DNA of 64,000 bases, from assembly GCA_001643675.2 (NCBI GenBank), contig LSRY02000042.1, forward strand, positions 801,001 to 865,000. Reading direction: 5' to 3'. The stretch is from Monocercomonoides exilis (Eukaryota > Preaxostyla > Oxymonadida > Polymastigidae). Below, one piece after another: positions 46,057-56,734 of the stretch. Each line of letters starts with the position of its first letter. Positions within the stretch are counted from its first letter, which is position 1. The translations under genes were made by a program, and so were the position numbers. The notes under the pieces were generated by a model. It made no database searches, had not been told where the DNA came from, and was given only the letters and a program-made list of their open reading frames with translations.

Positions 46057-46713
46057 GAATGAAACATTCATTCTTTTTTTCCCCTCAAAGTTTCAATTTT
46101 TCTTTGTTAATTTTTTATTTATTTTTTTTATTATTTATTATTTATTTATTTTTTTTTATTTCTTTTTTTTTCAATTTCACAATTCAAAAAGTTTATGTTT
46201 TTATTGAAGAGTTCTTTCGCTCTATCAAATGGAAGCAAAGTGATTGTGAAAAAATGAATTAAATGATTGTTCAATTTTCGTTTCTCTTCTGTCTTTCTTT
46301 TCCTCTGATTAATTTGCTCCATTTTTCATCAAAATTGTTTATTGACTATTTACATAAGTACCTCCCCACGTTCTTCATTTGATTTCCCTTTCAAAATTTC
46401 TTTTTTTCTATCAAATTTCTTTTGTATTTCCCATTTATTCTTTGACAATGTCATTGTGAATTTTAAGGATTATTTGCCTCCACTTTATCCATTCAAGTTT
46501 GTATTTTCAAATGCTAACTTTGAAATGTTATTATTGATTTCTTTCTTTTTTTCTTTTCTTTTTCTTTTTTTATTTTTCTGTTCATTTTGTTCCATTTTGA
46601 AGTTATGAAAAAATAGCTTTTGAAAAAACATTTTAAACTTGCCAAATTGTGAAATGAAAAAGGAAAAAAGAATAAGAAAAAAGAAAGAAAGAAAGAATGA
46701 GTGTTTCATTTAC

Positions 46714-48183
46714 TCAAACATTAACAAAATAGTATGAAACATCACATGCCATTCTATGTTCATAATTCATCCAAAGAAAATGCAACATTCCGTTAAAGCA
46801 AAAGATGATATCTTCATATCCCTCTTCTTCCATCCTTTCCAACAACTTCATATTATCTGCCTTTCTTTTCGCTTCTTTCCTTTCATCATCATCTTTTTTC
46901 AAACGATTTGAAACATTGAAGAAGAATTCCAAGCTTATAATTGTTATTCTGTCATCCATTGTTGATTTGTGAATCTCCTCCAGAAAAACATCAACAGCCC
47001 CACTCTCCAACAAATCATCAACTGTCACACTTCTATTCCTTGCTGCTTCTTCTAACACATTAATGCATTCTCTACTTATTTCTCTGTGATTATCCTTTGC
47101 TATTCGAAATACCCGAACAAGGCTGTTAATTAGATCAGTATAGTCTTCATTCCACAATTTGCAATGGCGAAAATAAAGCCACAATGTTTCAATCCATTTC
47201 ATTAAAAAAAGATCTTCTTTCGTAACTTTTCCTCCTTTCCATCCTTCTTTTCTCTTCCCATCAACACATTTCGAGAGTTCTTCCAGTTCTCTTCTTGCTT
47301 CTCTCGCAAAATGCAGCTCATTCACAATAATTTCTTCCAAACTGTTTTCAAAGATTATTCTTTTTATCAAAAACTGCCAAGCTGATTGATAGGCAATTCG
47401 TGTCAGATTATGATGTTCCTGATGATATTCGATGATCTCCTTGATTTCATTCAAATAAAGTTCTTTGTCCAGTTTCTAATAGAAAATAAATAAATAAAAT
47501 TAAATAAAGTGAAGAAAAAAATCAAAAAAATAAAATTTAAAAAAATGAGAGAGGAGGGGGGATATTAGTATCACAATTGGAAAAGAAGTTTTCATACGCA
47601 ATATCCAGATCCGCTTAATGCAAGCAAAGCCACTTCCACTTCTGTTTGAACCTCTTTGTTTTCCTCTTTGTTTGACGAAGACTTCAAAAGGCAAGGAACA
47701 CAAATTGAAAGCGAGTTTGGCGGGAAACAAAAGTTAAGTAAAGTGAAGCACTCAAAAAGGTCAACAAGAAGCTTCTCGTTCTTCTCTTCTTTTTTCAGTT
47801 CTTCTTCAATAATCATTTTCTTAAATCTTTGATTCAATGAAGATCCATAAAAACCGTAATCAAATACATTTTTCAGTACATTCCAACATCCTATGCTCTT
47901 CAGCAACACGAACGCATTTTCCAAACATATTTCCTTTTCTTCAATCATTTTGTCCATTTTGTCGAACAGTTCTTTTGTGAAAATTAAATCAAAATCTTTT
48001 TCGTTCGTTTCAATAATCATTTCATTAATCTCTTCGATTGCCCGTTACTGCTCATCAGCTGAGTTGCTGCTCAACTGGGAAAATAATTCTTCAAAAAACA
48101 AAGAAAGAAGTCCAATCAAAAAGAATTCAATGAAACAGTGAATGCACACTAGTGAATTTTTTTGTGTTATCTATATCCTGCAT
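46714..48183 (-). pseudogene. Family copy H: three exons with one in-frame TAA
   Basis: Exon 1 48183-48150 (MQDIDNTKKFT), intron 61 nt, exon 2 48088-47598 (491 nt), intron 122 nt (GTATGA donor, CTATTAG acceptor), exon 3 47475-46714, TGA. All phases fit. The only lesion is TAA at 48047-48045, in the conserved segment ADEQ-stop-RAIEEINEMI, where other copies have a Lys, Arg or Met codon. An AAA to TAA change would explain it. The rest is fully open, so this is either a very young pseudogene or a null allele. Confidence 0.78.
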
Positions 48184-48547
48184 TTTTGAAAACACATTGC
48201 ATTCAAAAAACCAAAGCAATTTTTATCATTCACATCGAATTCGAATGTGTTTGGATAGAAAAAAGTTGCACAAATTTAATCCCCAAATAATCATGAAAAT
48301 ACTAGAATTCACACCATATCTTTTTGCATTAATATTTTTGAGTTGGAATAAAGGAGAAAAGCAACGCCTAATCTTTTTCAAGTTTATTGTTATGGATATT
48401 CGGATCATCAGATTTGAAAGAACAAAAATATTCCTTCCAAAAATAAGAGATCGGTGAGCGAACTTTTTTCTAAGAATAGGCAATTTTATTTTGAACACTG
48501 AAAAGAGATAGCGTCAGCGAGGTGTCTATGATGGAATTAGACGAAAT

Positions 48548-49075
48548 GGGTGATTTTTTTTGATTTCATAAAAAATTTCGACGATTGATCATAAAAAATT
48601 TTCATAAAGGGTGTGGTTAATAAGAAAATTTATGTTTGAAATTGCATGAAAATATCGATTAATATATTATTATTGTTGATTGTTTGTTGATTAAAATTTG
48701 TTTCCAATTGATTTCATTTCAAATATCTTAAAATAAAAATAATTTCAAAAAAAAAACTCGAAAATTCAAATAACATTATAAAACGTAAGTTATCTTGTTT
48801 GAAAAGCATGATAATGATTGTTTCAATACTCAATAAATTGATTTCCAATACATATATATGTTAAAAAATGTTACAGCAAAAAAATATTGTATTTAAATTT
48901 GAAGATCTTAAAACAATAGTCAAAATTTTAAATTTTTCAAAAATTAACATCGAAAAAGATAATAGAAACTCAAGACATTTATCAAACAAACAAATTTTTG
49001 TCATTTATTTTTGTTCGAAAACAAACAATTCTATGAAATTGTTATTTTGATTAATTGATCAAAATTATTTTATGA
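48548..49075 (-). repeat. AT-rich dispersed repeat, copy 2 (terminus GGGTGATTTTT)
   Basis: Reverse-orientation counterpart of 3770-4306. It starts GGGTGATTTTTTTTGATTTC at 48548 and shares CTTATTAACCAcacCC and GTTTTAAGATCTTCAA with the first copy. It overlaps a meaningless 60-codon frame. No transposase. Confidence 0.6.
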
Positions 49076-49139
49076 AAATATCAAAGGAATGAGGAAAAAT
49101 AACAGGAAATTCTTGAAGTTCAGCTTTTTTTCTTTTAAG

Positions 49140-50410
49140 GCTTCAACAGCACGGATATCCTCGTTTTGTCTTTCTCATCTCTAAATCATCTGCGCCACTT
49201 TTATTCTCCTTTTTTCTTCCTCGACTCTCATCCTTTATCCTGATATCTGTCCCATAAGTTGCCTGGTTTTGCGGGCTGCTTTTTTTCGAGAAATAATCTT
49301 CATTCGAAAACTGCTCAAACAACAACTGACTCTTCATAAAGGCATGCGTCTTTTGATTACTGCATCAACATCACTGTTTTCTTGTCGCCATCCTTTCTCC
49401 AGATATCTGCTCCATCCACTTCCTCAACACTCTCATCCCTCTCTCTCCAGTTCTCTTTGAATTCTGGAACTGCACTCGTTGCCTTCTGCTCATTTGCTTT
49501 GGCTAGCTCCGCCGCTTCGTTTTCACAAGTCACATACCACAGAACAGCCATCGCTCTGGACATTGCTAATATCTGCAACGTTATAAACACATGCAAAGGG
49601 CCAACACTTGTGTGAATGCTGACAGATGATTTGCAGTCTACTATTTGGACGAGATTGAAGCTGCAATTGTGTGACTTAACAACAAGAAGTTGCGACTGTT
49701 TGTCTCAATTGCTCCAAACTTGCAAATGTTCCTTCCATTCTTCATTCTCTATCCTCAACCACCGCTTCACCTTGAGCGATGCCTTTGTCGGCAAATATGT
49801 CTTTCTCAAGTTTTCCAGGATTCGCTTCATATATCAACGAATCCCTTTTTTCACTCGATTTCACTCAACACTCTCTCGCCACAAAACCCCCATCTGAGAT
49901 TCCGACTTCTTCTATTTCAGCTTTTTCATCGTATCCAATCTTCTCCACTTCTTTCCCTTCCTCCTCCAACAATTCCTCTTTATTCAACCTCTACACCATT
50001 AGGCTTCCACCTGAAGTCTATTTAGTCTCTGCAATTCTTGTTTGAGATCCTTTTGCAACCATTTTCTTTCAATGACTGTGGTTCTCAACAATTGCATCTT
50101 CATAAATTGCTATCTCCTAACATTCATTGTCTAAATCAACCTGTTCCTCGTTCATATGCCGTATTGAATAATTTCTCGATGTGTACTCCACCCTCTTTTT
50201 TTCCACCATTTTTATGTAAACCTCAGCTTCTTGCTTCTGTGTTCTCCACGCTTTAATTCTTAAACTCTCCCACATCAAACTATCCACTTTTGGCGATGTC
50301 TCTCTCATCATTGTGTTCAATGCTGACTCCAGCGACTCTGTTGAGCATCTCATTTCCATAGATCTCATCTTTGCAACTTGTAACATTGTTCTTCCCAATC
50401 TTCTGAGCAA
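49140..50410 (-). pseudogene. Relic of an unidentified minus-strand gene
   Basis: Protein-like minus-strand segments occur in changing frames: 50410-50117 (MLRRLGRTMLQVAKMRSMEM, then RIKAWRTQKQEAEVYIKMVEKK), about 50000-49750 (EELLEEEGKEVEKIGYDEKA), 49596-49357 (ELAKANEQKATSAVPEFKENW). Stops separate them. GC content is higher than in the adjacent AT-rich repeat. No domain recognised; a decayed helical or coiled-coil protein gene is likely. Confidence 0.4.
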
Positions 50411-50582
50411 TTTCGCTTTTTCTTCTTCTTCACCTCCTCCTCCTGTGCATCTTTCTCCTTAAGCTTTTCTGCCGTTGACTCTTTCTCTCTCTCTTTCTCT
50501 CTACTCTCTTCAGGAGCGAGAAGCAGCATACGAGACGGAGCAGCTGAAGAAGAAGAAAGAATAATAGTTTGAAACAACAAGG

Positions 50583-50800
50583 ATGAGGGCTATGCAGGAA
50601 AAGATCATTGACGAACAAGCCATCAAAGACCAGTTGAATGCGAAGAGAGTCACAGAGGCAGAGGAAAGAGCGTGGAGGAAAAAGCAGAAAGAATGTGGAA
50701 TGAAGAGAGAGAGGGAAGAAGAGGATGAGAAGAAAAAAATGGAGAACAAAAAGAAGATTATCTCGAATTATTCATTCAAGAACCAGGAAGCATATGAGTG
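50583..50800 (+). pseudogene. Fragment resembling a CFAP45/TPH-domain coiled-coil protein
   Basis: The frame MRAMQEKIIDEQAIKDQLNA, then KRVTEAEERAWRKKQKE, resembles the charged repeat of trichohyalin/plectin-homology (TPH) flagellar proteins such as CFAP45, where a Q-D-x-L-x-A-x-R...WRxKEKE motif recurs. Only about 70 codons remain. Upstream stops and downstream hydrophobic sequence show that it is a fragment or isolated exon. Coiled-coil sequence is easy to over-interpret, so the assignment is tentative. Confidence 0.3.
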
Positions 50801-51603
50801 TGTCTTTTATTTTTCTCTCCTTTTTCATTGTCTGTGTAAAATTGATAGGACCCTGCAAGCTCAACAACCCCTTTAAGTTTATGAGGAAGCTTAGATTCGC
50901 CTTCATTCATGTTATTCTTGTTATTCTTTTTCTTCTTCCGCTTCTTTTTCATTTTTTGTTTTTCTTCTTTTCTTTCTCTATCTCTATCTTTTTGTTTTTG
51001 TTTTTGTTTTTCTTTTTGTCTTTCTCTTTCTATCTCTTCTTCCTCCATCTTCTTCCTCAACCTCCTCCTCCTCCTCTCCTCTTTTTTCCTCTTCATCATT
51101 TCTCCAATTGTGGATGCTTCATACAATACCTGCACAATCGTAAAGGAAAGCAAAACGAATGGAATATCAGGAGAAGGGAAATTGACTTGTTCAACAAAAG
51201 GATGTGATTTGGAGGAAGGATTGAGAGGGAGAGGGAGAAAGGTTAATGTGTGGGGGAAAAGAGGAGAAGAAGGAGAGGAGGAGGAGGAGGAAGAAGAGGA
51301 AGAAAGGGAAGGAGAGGAAGATGATGATGATGATGATGATGAAACAATTGAAGAAGAAGAAGAAGAAATTGAAGAAGAGGAAGAGGAAGAAGAGGATGAA
51401 GAAGAATTAGATGGGAAAGAAGCAGAAAGAGAAGAAGAAATAAAAGAAGGAGGAAGAGTAGTAGTAGTAGTAGTAGTAGTAGAAGAAGAAGAAGACAAAC
51501 GATTGAGTGATGTTGGGATCTTTGATTTAGTACGATGTGATATTGGAGAAGAAGAAGAAGAAGAGGAAGAAGAAGAAGAAGAGGAAGAAGAAGAAGAAGA
51601 GGA

Positions 51604-51636
<33 letters not shown>

Positions 51637-52560
51637 CGATGATGAAAGAGATGAAGAAAGAGAAGAAGAAGAAGAAGGAAGTGTTCCTGCAAGTGGTTCA
51701 GAAGAAGCTCCAAAAACAGCTTTTGAATGAACTTTTCTATCAAACAAATCTTCTTCGTCTTCCACTTCGAAGCCTTCATCTTTGTATTTAGATGTATCAA
51801 TTTCTTTTTCTTCTTCTTTTTCTTCTCCTTCTTTTGCTTTTAATTTGCTTTTGTTTTTTCTTCCAAAAAAATCATTTGAAACTCCAGAAAAGCTTGTCTG
51901 TACAGTTGAGGTGGAAGAAAGAGAAGAAGAAAGAGGCGAAGAAGAAGAAGAAGGAGAACGAGAAGAAGAAGATAATGATGATGAATCTATTGTCAATTAT
52001 AGAACTTCTGTGCGCAATGTATCAGACAAACATTGTTTTATTCCATTGTTATTTTTATCTTTCTCAATATCATTAACATTATTTTTATCATTATTCGATT
52101 GATTCAAAGAGGAAATGTTTGAAGAAGCAGTTGAAGAAGCACAATCGATAGAATTAACAGAATAAACAGCTTTTGATGAATTGTATTGAGAACGGGGCAT
52201 TGAAACTGACAGGAGTGAAAGCTGATTATCATTTGAGGAAGTTTTCATTGTATGGCTGTTGAAAGAAAAAGAAGAGGAGGAAGAAGAGGAGGAAGGAGAA
52301 TGAAAAGAGGAAGAGGAAAAAGAAGAAAGAGGTTGTATTGTTGTTCCCAATGATTGCGCAGATGTTGATGTTGCTTTTGGTGTTTTATCATTATCTGCAT
52401 TGTTGTTCATTGGCAAAAGAGAAGAAATAAAAGAAGAAGAATAAGAAGATTTTGAAGCTGACTGATACAAAGAAGGACGAGCAATTGTTGCGTTTATTGA
52501 AGGTGTGAAAGATGATTTGCTTGCGATTGTAGATGAAAAGGAAGAAGTTGCTGAGGATGA
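50776..52560 (-). CDS. Ser-rich low-complexity reading frame, one in-frame TAA
   Basis: A minus-strand frame is open from about 52560 to 50776 except for one TAA at 51999-51997. The N-terminal part is Ser/Asn-rich (SFTPSINATIARPSLYQSAS). A more specific stretch follows (FGRKNKSKLKAKEGEEKEEE, DTSKYKDEGFEVEDEEDLFD), then long Ser runs from GAA/GGA microsatellites and finally a basic helical run. A CTCAG acceptor-like site lies at about 52545. It may be part of a multi-exon gene with the Ser-rich frame at 53741-52989. The Ser tracts and stop make its reality uncertain; no domain. Confidence 0.35.
51270..51690. repeat. GAA/GAT/GTA compound microsatellite
   Basis: Runs of GAGGAG, GATGAT, GAAGAA and a GTA run near 51455-51480. 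They create the homopolymeric Ser/Glu frames on the two strands. Confidence 0.9.
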
Positions 52561-52988
52561 AAAGGAAAAATAAGATAAGATAAAAACAGCATTACAGAAA
52601 TAAATAAATAATTTTATTGGTTAAACAAAATTGTAAATCAAAAGAAAGAAAGAAAGAATTGTTTGAAATAATCAGAATATTATTTAAATAAAGATAGCAA
52701 AGATTAGCAATACCTGTTTTTTGCACTTCCTCTTTTTCTTCTTTTTGAAATCATTTTTCTTCTTTTTCTTTTTCTTCTTCTTCTTCTTCTTTGAATTCTT
52801 CTCCAAACATTCATTTCATCCTCTCCTTCCAATTCATTTCATCTCTTCCACATCTTTCTTTAGTTTCTGTGAAATCTTACCCCCAAACTCCACCACAAAG
52901 CACACTTCTTCTATTGTTTCTTCTTCTTTTCCTTCTATTTCTCCTCCTCCTTCTCCTTCTCTTCCCTCTTTCACTCATCCTATTCTTA

Positions 52989-53741
52989 TCAACATTTGCA
53001 TTTACATTCACATCCACATCCACATCCACAACCGCTGTCAGCTCCTTCTCTTTTTCCACAAACACATTCTCCACCGCAAATCGTGTGTTGCAATGGAATT
53101 TGAAACTGATCTTCGCTTTCATTCGCAACTGACACCGCAAAATCACCGTCAATAGCAAGAGATAAACTACTATCAGAAGCAATAATTGAAGTGAAAGAGG
53201 GAAGAGAAGGAGAAGGAGGAGGAGAAGAAGAAGGAGAAGAAGAAGAATTAATCTTTGCTTTTGTTGTTGATAATGATGAGGAGGGGGAAGAAGAAGAAGA
53301 AGAACTTGAAGAAGAACTTGCAAAAGAAAGAGAAAGAGAAGAAGAAAGAGAAGAAATATTTTCTTCTCTTTTCACAGGAATAACAGAGTCATAAAGTCGA
53401 GCGCCCAGTTGAGAGATGCAGATGTGCAGTGAGTGACTGCTGGCAATCAGAGAGAGAAGAGGAGATTGCGTGTGTTTGGAGTTGTATGTGGTGGATGAGG
53501 GAGTTTTGTTTGTTTGAAGAGAGGAAGAAGAGGAAGAGGAAGAGGAAGAGTTGGAGGAGGAAGAAGAAGGTAAAGAAGCAAATGATGGTGATAATGAAAG
53601 TGAACGTGAAAGAGGCTGACTCTTTTCTCCTGCTTTTGCGTCTGCTGTTGGCTGAAGCGCCATAAATGTTGCTTCTTTAGGTTCTGTTTGTAGCTCTGTT
53701 GCAGAATAGCTAACAGAATGGGATTTCATTTCACAATTCAA
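52989..53741 (-). CDS. Ser-rich hypothetical protein frame, 250 aa
   Basis: Begins with ATG (MNCEMKSHSVSYSATELQTE). Ser-rich runs alternate with ordinary sequence (LQPTADAKAGEKSQP, SLHICISQLGARLYDSVIPV, LAIDGDFAVSVANESEDQFQ). It ends in a Cys/Gly/Lys run (CGCGCGCECKCKC) that is itself a GTGGAT-type minisatellite. Ordinary segments are consistent with coding. It may splice on to the downstream Ser-rich frame at 52560-50776. Function unknown. Confidence 0.35.
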   Translation of the reverse strand: MNCEMKSHSVSYSATELQTEPKEATFMALQPTADAKAGEKSQPLSRSLSLSPSFASLPSSSSSNSSSSSSSSSSLQTNKTPSSTTYNSKHTQSPLLSLIASSHSLHICISQLGARLYDSVIPVKREENISSLSSSLSLSFASSSSSSSSSSSPSSSLSTTKAKINSSSSPSSSPPPSPSLPSFTSIIASDSSLSLAIDGDFAVSVANESEDQFQIPLQHTICGGECVCGKREGADSGCGCGCGCECKCKC

Positions 53742-53935
53742 AAATAGTTTCTGTTGAAGTGTCCAAAGCCGATAATGGAGAGCTTCTATTCTTCGATTTC
53801 TTCTGTATCTTCATTTCAATCCCTTTTCACAATCGCCTTTGCATCTGCCATTTTCATCATTCTTCCACTTCATTCCCTTTATTCATCTCAATCGTTTTTC
53901 CCTTTAATTTGCTCCTTCTATTTCTCATCTCATCT

Positions 53936-53961
53936 CTCTCTCTCTCTCTCTCTTTCTTTCT
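53936..53961. repeat. CT dinucleotide microsatellite
   Basis: CTCTCTCT run of about 26 bases followed by a short TTTC run. Confidence 0.9.
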
Positions 53962-54034
53962 CTCACGTTCTCTTGTTTCGAAAAATGCAGGCGTTGCTAT
54001 CAGCTAATCCTTTTTGATGATTTCTTCCTTTTCA

Positions 54035-54905
54035 TCATTTTAAACGGAATGATTTTTCAAAAGACGATGAATGAGAAGTTTTCTTTGCCTTTCCCTTGAT
54101 TTCTTTTATCTTTTTTTTTGGCATGCTGGTTCTGTATATTCTTTTCATCTCAAATTTAAATTCTTCAAAATTTGTGCTCAATTTCAATTTCTTCTTTCTT
54201 CTTTCATCATTCTGTTGACATCTGTGCTTTTTCATTATCGAGAAGGCTGATCGAAACTCGAAGACCATCTTGCAATTTTAATAATCGTTTTATTTTGCTT
54301 CAGTTATATTTTCCTCTGCTTTCCCTTCATTCCACTTTTTCATCTGCTTTGTTATACAAATGAATAAATGTTTCTTCACCATCGAAAATTTTCCTTCGTA
54401 ATTCTGTTTCCAAAACTGATATTCCTCAATCTCTGCTCAAAATAGTTCTTTTCCTTTCTTTCTTCTTTTCCTCTCCATTTTTCTTCAATTCATGAAATAG
54501 TCCAAAAATCCACTCTTCCAAATCCGCTTTTTTCTCAAGCCTAATACAAAAGCAATGCATTTCTTTAAATTTAAAACCTTTCATAATGGCTTGCTGAGAA
54601 TGAACTGATAAGATGTTACGAAGGAATACACAGTTTTGATGTAAATTGTTGATGTATTCAATGGAAAATTCTTTATTTGCCTTTTTCATTTTATTATTCA
54701 ATGTCTCGGTTTTCATACGCAAACAAAATACTGAAGTTGAAGAAGAAGTTTTGATTGAAATTCTTATGCTTTCTTGGGTGTGATGGAAGTCGATGAACAG
54801 CGAAGAAATATCAGATGTGGAGTTTTTCATGAATGTTGACGGCTTTTCACGAAGAATTTGAAGCAAAAAGTGCTTTTGGAAAATTGTGATGAAGAAGGAG
54901 AACAA
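54035..54905 (-). CDS. Fragmentary gene, possible PH-like domain end
   Basis: Frame 54905-54426 contains FLRNILSVHSQQAIMKGFKF, EMHCFCIRLEKKADLEEWIF and a basic C-terminus. The pattern of strands followed by a helix with a central Trp resembles the end of a pleckstrin-homology domain, but this is weak. Farther downstream on the same strand, EEYQFWKQNYEGKFSMVKKH and 54268-54035 (SAFSIMKKHRCQQNDERRKK) also look coding in another frame with stops between. Exons of one gene or a decayed gene. Confidence 0.35.
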
Positions 54906-54999
54906 TGATTATTTTGATTGAAAAAGATGGGATTCAAGAGAGATGAACATTGAACGAGAAATCAACTGCTTCATTGAAAGATAGATCAAATGTTGAAGT

Positions 55000-55560
55000 T
55001 TTAAATAAGTGAGTTGAAGAGTTGATTGAATTGCTAAATGTAGAATAAGTTTATGAAGATGCAAATGCCATCTGACATCCAAGTTCAGCTCTATGTTTCA
55101 AGTAATCCACAAATGATAATAAATAAATAGCATTGAAAACAAAAGATAATGCTAAGTTTATATATGATAATGAATTTTAAAATAGAAACTCTTCAAAGAA
55201 GAAGAATCATGCTTTATGCATTTCTTAAAGTGTGACCTATCTTTCTTTTATTCGGCTGACACTGATAAATTATCTGCATGACTGCCTCTTTTCCTTGCTG
55301 CTTCTGAAAATGACTATCATTTCTTTGTGCTTCTTTTAGCTGTGATGATAAGGCAGCAATCAACAAATTCAAAATGAATGCATTCAAGTTTTCTGAAATT
55401 TACTCTTTTATTATGGTAACATTTTTGATCCAAAGATGCAGATTCTAAGACGCAAATTTTTTTGTTCGGAACGATTGACTATTATGTAAATAAACTATTA
55501 GAAGCAAAAAATGCAGGTGTTGGAATCTGTTCTTTGATCATGAGTTGATACATTATTATA
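55000..55560. other. Intergenic, nothing recognised
   Basis: AT-rich, only very short frames and no repeats or RNA genes recognised. Confidence 0.4.
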
Positions 55561-55565
55561 TGTCA

Positions 55566-55805
55566 AAATTTTTTTGAAAAGTTCCTTTTGTTTAATTTTC
55601 AAATAAAGAATAAATTATATATTTTAATCAAATTTCTGTTCCCACTTACGAAACTTCACTAAGATGGAAATAATAACATTGTCAAGCATTAGTTTTAATG
55701 ACAGCGAAATTTGGTGAGTGGGAACAAAAATTTGATCGAAATACGAAATTTTTATTTTCTTTGAAAATTAGACAAAAGGAACTTTTCAAAAAAATTTAGA
55801 CATTT
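55566..55805. mobile_element. Small foldback element 4 (about 240 bp)
   Basis: Left arm AAATTTTTTTGAAAAGTTCC, then CTTTTGT...ATCAAATTTCTGTTCCCAC. Right arm is its complement, ending GGAACTTTTCAAAAAAATTT. Arms of about 85 bases with a spacer of about 70. A half copy lies at 32250-32325. There is no reading frame, and the ends are unlike those of the GGGTG family. Confidence 0.7.
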
Positions 55806-56560
55806 GTTGAATTGAGCTTTGGGGTTTTTTGTTCAAACGAAAAAATTTTTTATGTTATTGGAAAATTAAAAAAATGCAATGTGAAATACACTTTAAAATA
55901 TTTATTTTGCTAGTGAACACATTTTCACATTTTTGTTTTTATTTGTTATTTTTATTTCAGTAAAGCTGGATATTTATTGTGAATTGAAAATTTGATACAA
56001 TAAAAAATAAAATCAATCGTTCACCAATCAAAATTACATAAAAAAAATAAATAAATAGTACTTCACGATATTGATCATTGAAAAAAATAGAAAACAATTA
56101 GAATATTTCTTAATAGATTCTGTAACTCTTAATAAAACTTTATTCTATCACATAATCATAAAACAATCACCAAATATCAACGAAATATCAACAATTTTGA
56201 ACAATAAAAAATATAAGAAAAATATATACTATTTAAGCAAATTCGTGGTATCAAGGACAATTCCAAACAAAAAAGAATATTTGTATAAAAAGTTCAAAAA
56301 CAAACTTGTCTATTTTCCATCTGTTTTCCATCCACTCTTCCCTTTCTGATATTTCTCTAACTTTGACTCAAAAAGATCAAATCCAACAAAGAAAAAAGAC
56401 AGACACAATGATAAAACATCACTTCACACTCTCAATAACTCTCCCTTCCAAAAACCTCACTCAAAGATCAATGAATTCCCTCACAACTCTCTCTATTAAT
56501 GAATCTCGATGAATACATATATAAGCGGGACAATAACCAAGAAATAAATCGGGACATTAT
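55806..56560. other. AT-rich region, no supported gene
   Basis: A 92-codon plus-strand frame (56071-56349, rich in Asn, Lys and Ile) has the composition expected by chance in AT-rich DNA and no recognisable domain. Confidence 0.4.
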
Positions 56561-56592
56561 AGGGACAAAAACCACAAAAAGACAATCGGATT

Positions 56593-56730
56593 CTAACTGT
56601 TGTGCACCTGGGAGGCTGTTCGTCGTATCCAGGTCCGGATAAAGCAGCCCAGAGGCTGCAGTATGTAATTCGAACAGTCATGTCCAGCACCCTTCCGATA
56701 GAATGCCAGCTAAGCATACACAACAACTAG
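56593..56730 (-). ncRNA. GC-rich, highly structured block (candidate RNA structure or 3' UTR)
   Basis: In very AT-rich surroundings this 138-base block is about half GC. It folds on itself: CTAACTGTTGTG (56593-56604) pairs with CACAACAACTAG (56719-56730) at 10 of 12 positions. ACCTGG (56606-56611) pairs with CCAGGT (56629-56634). GCAGCC (56644-56649) pairs with GGCTGC (56654-56659) across a four-base loop. It begins a few bases beyond the stop codon of the USP-transposase gene, so it may be that transcript's 3' UTR or the structured end of a mobile element. It matches no tRNA or snRNA that I know. Confidence 0.35.
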
Positions 56731-56734
56731 TTTC

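Noticed and set aside
22092-52000. Genetic code in which TAA and TAG encode Gln, as in some oxymonads
   Set aside because: Lone in-frame TAA or TAG occur in copies C and H, a pogo relic and a Ser-rich frame. But family copies A and C end in TAA right after YFVNV, where B, G and H have TGA. The large USP, recombinase and membrane-protein genes use only CAA/CAG for Gln across roughly 3000 codons, and sequence past the recombinase TAA is not protein-like.
56640-56700. TTCGAA in the structured block as a tRNA T-loop
   Set aside because: The flanking bases do not pair as a T stem and no acceptor or anticodon arms are present.
56496-56726. 76-codon minus-strand frame as a gene
   Set aside because: It lies in the structured GC-rich block after the USP gene and its frame is not supported by any domain or start context.
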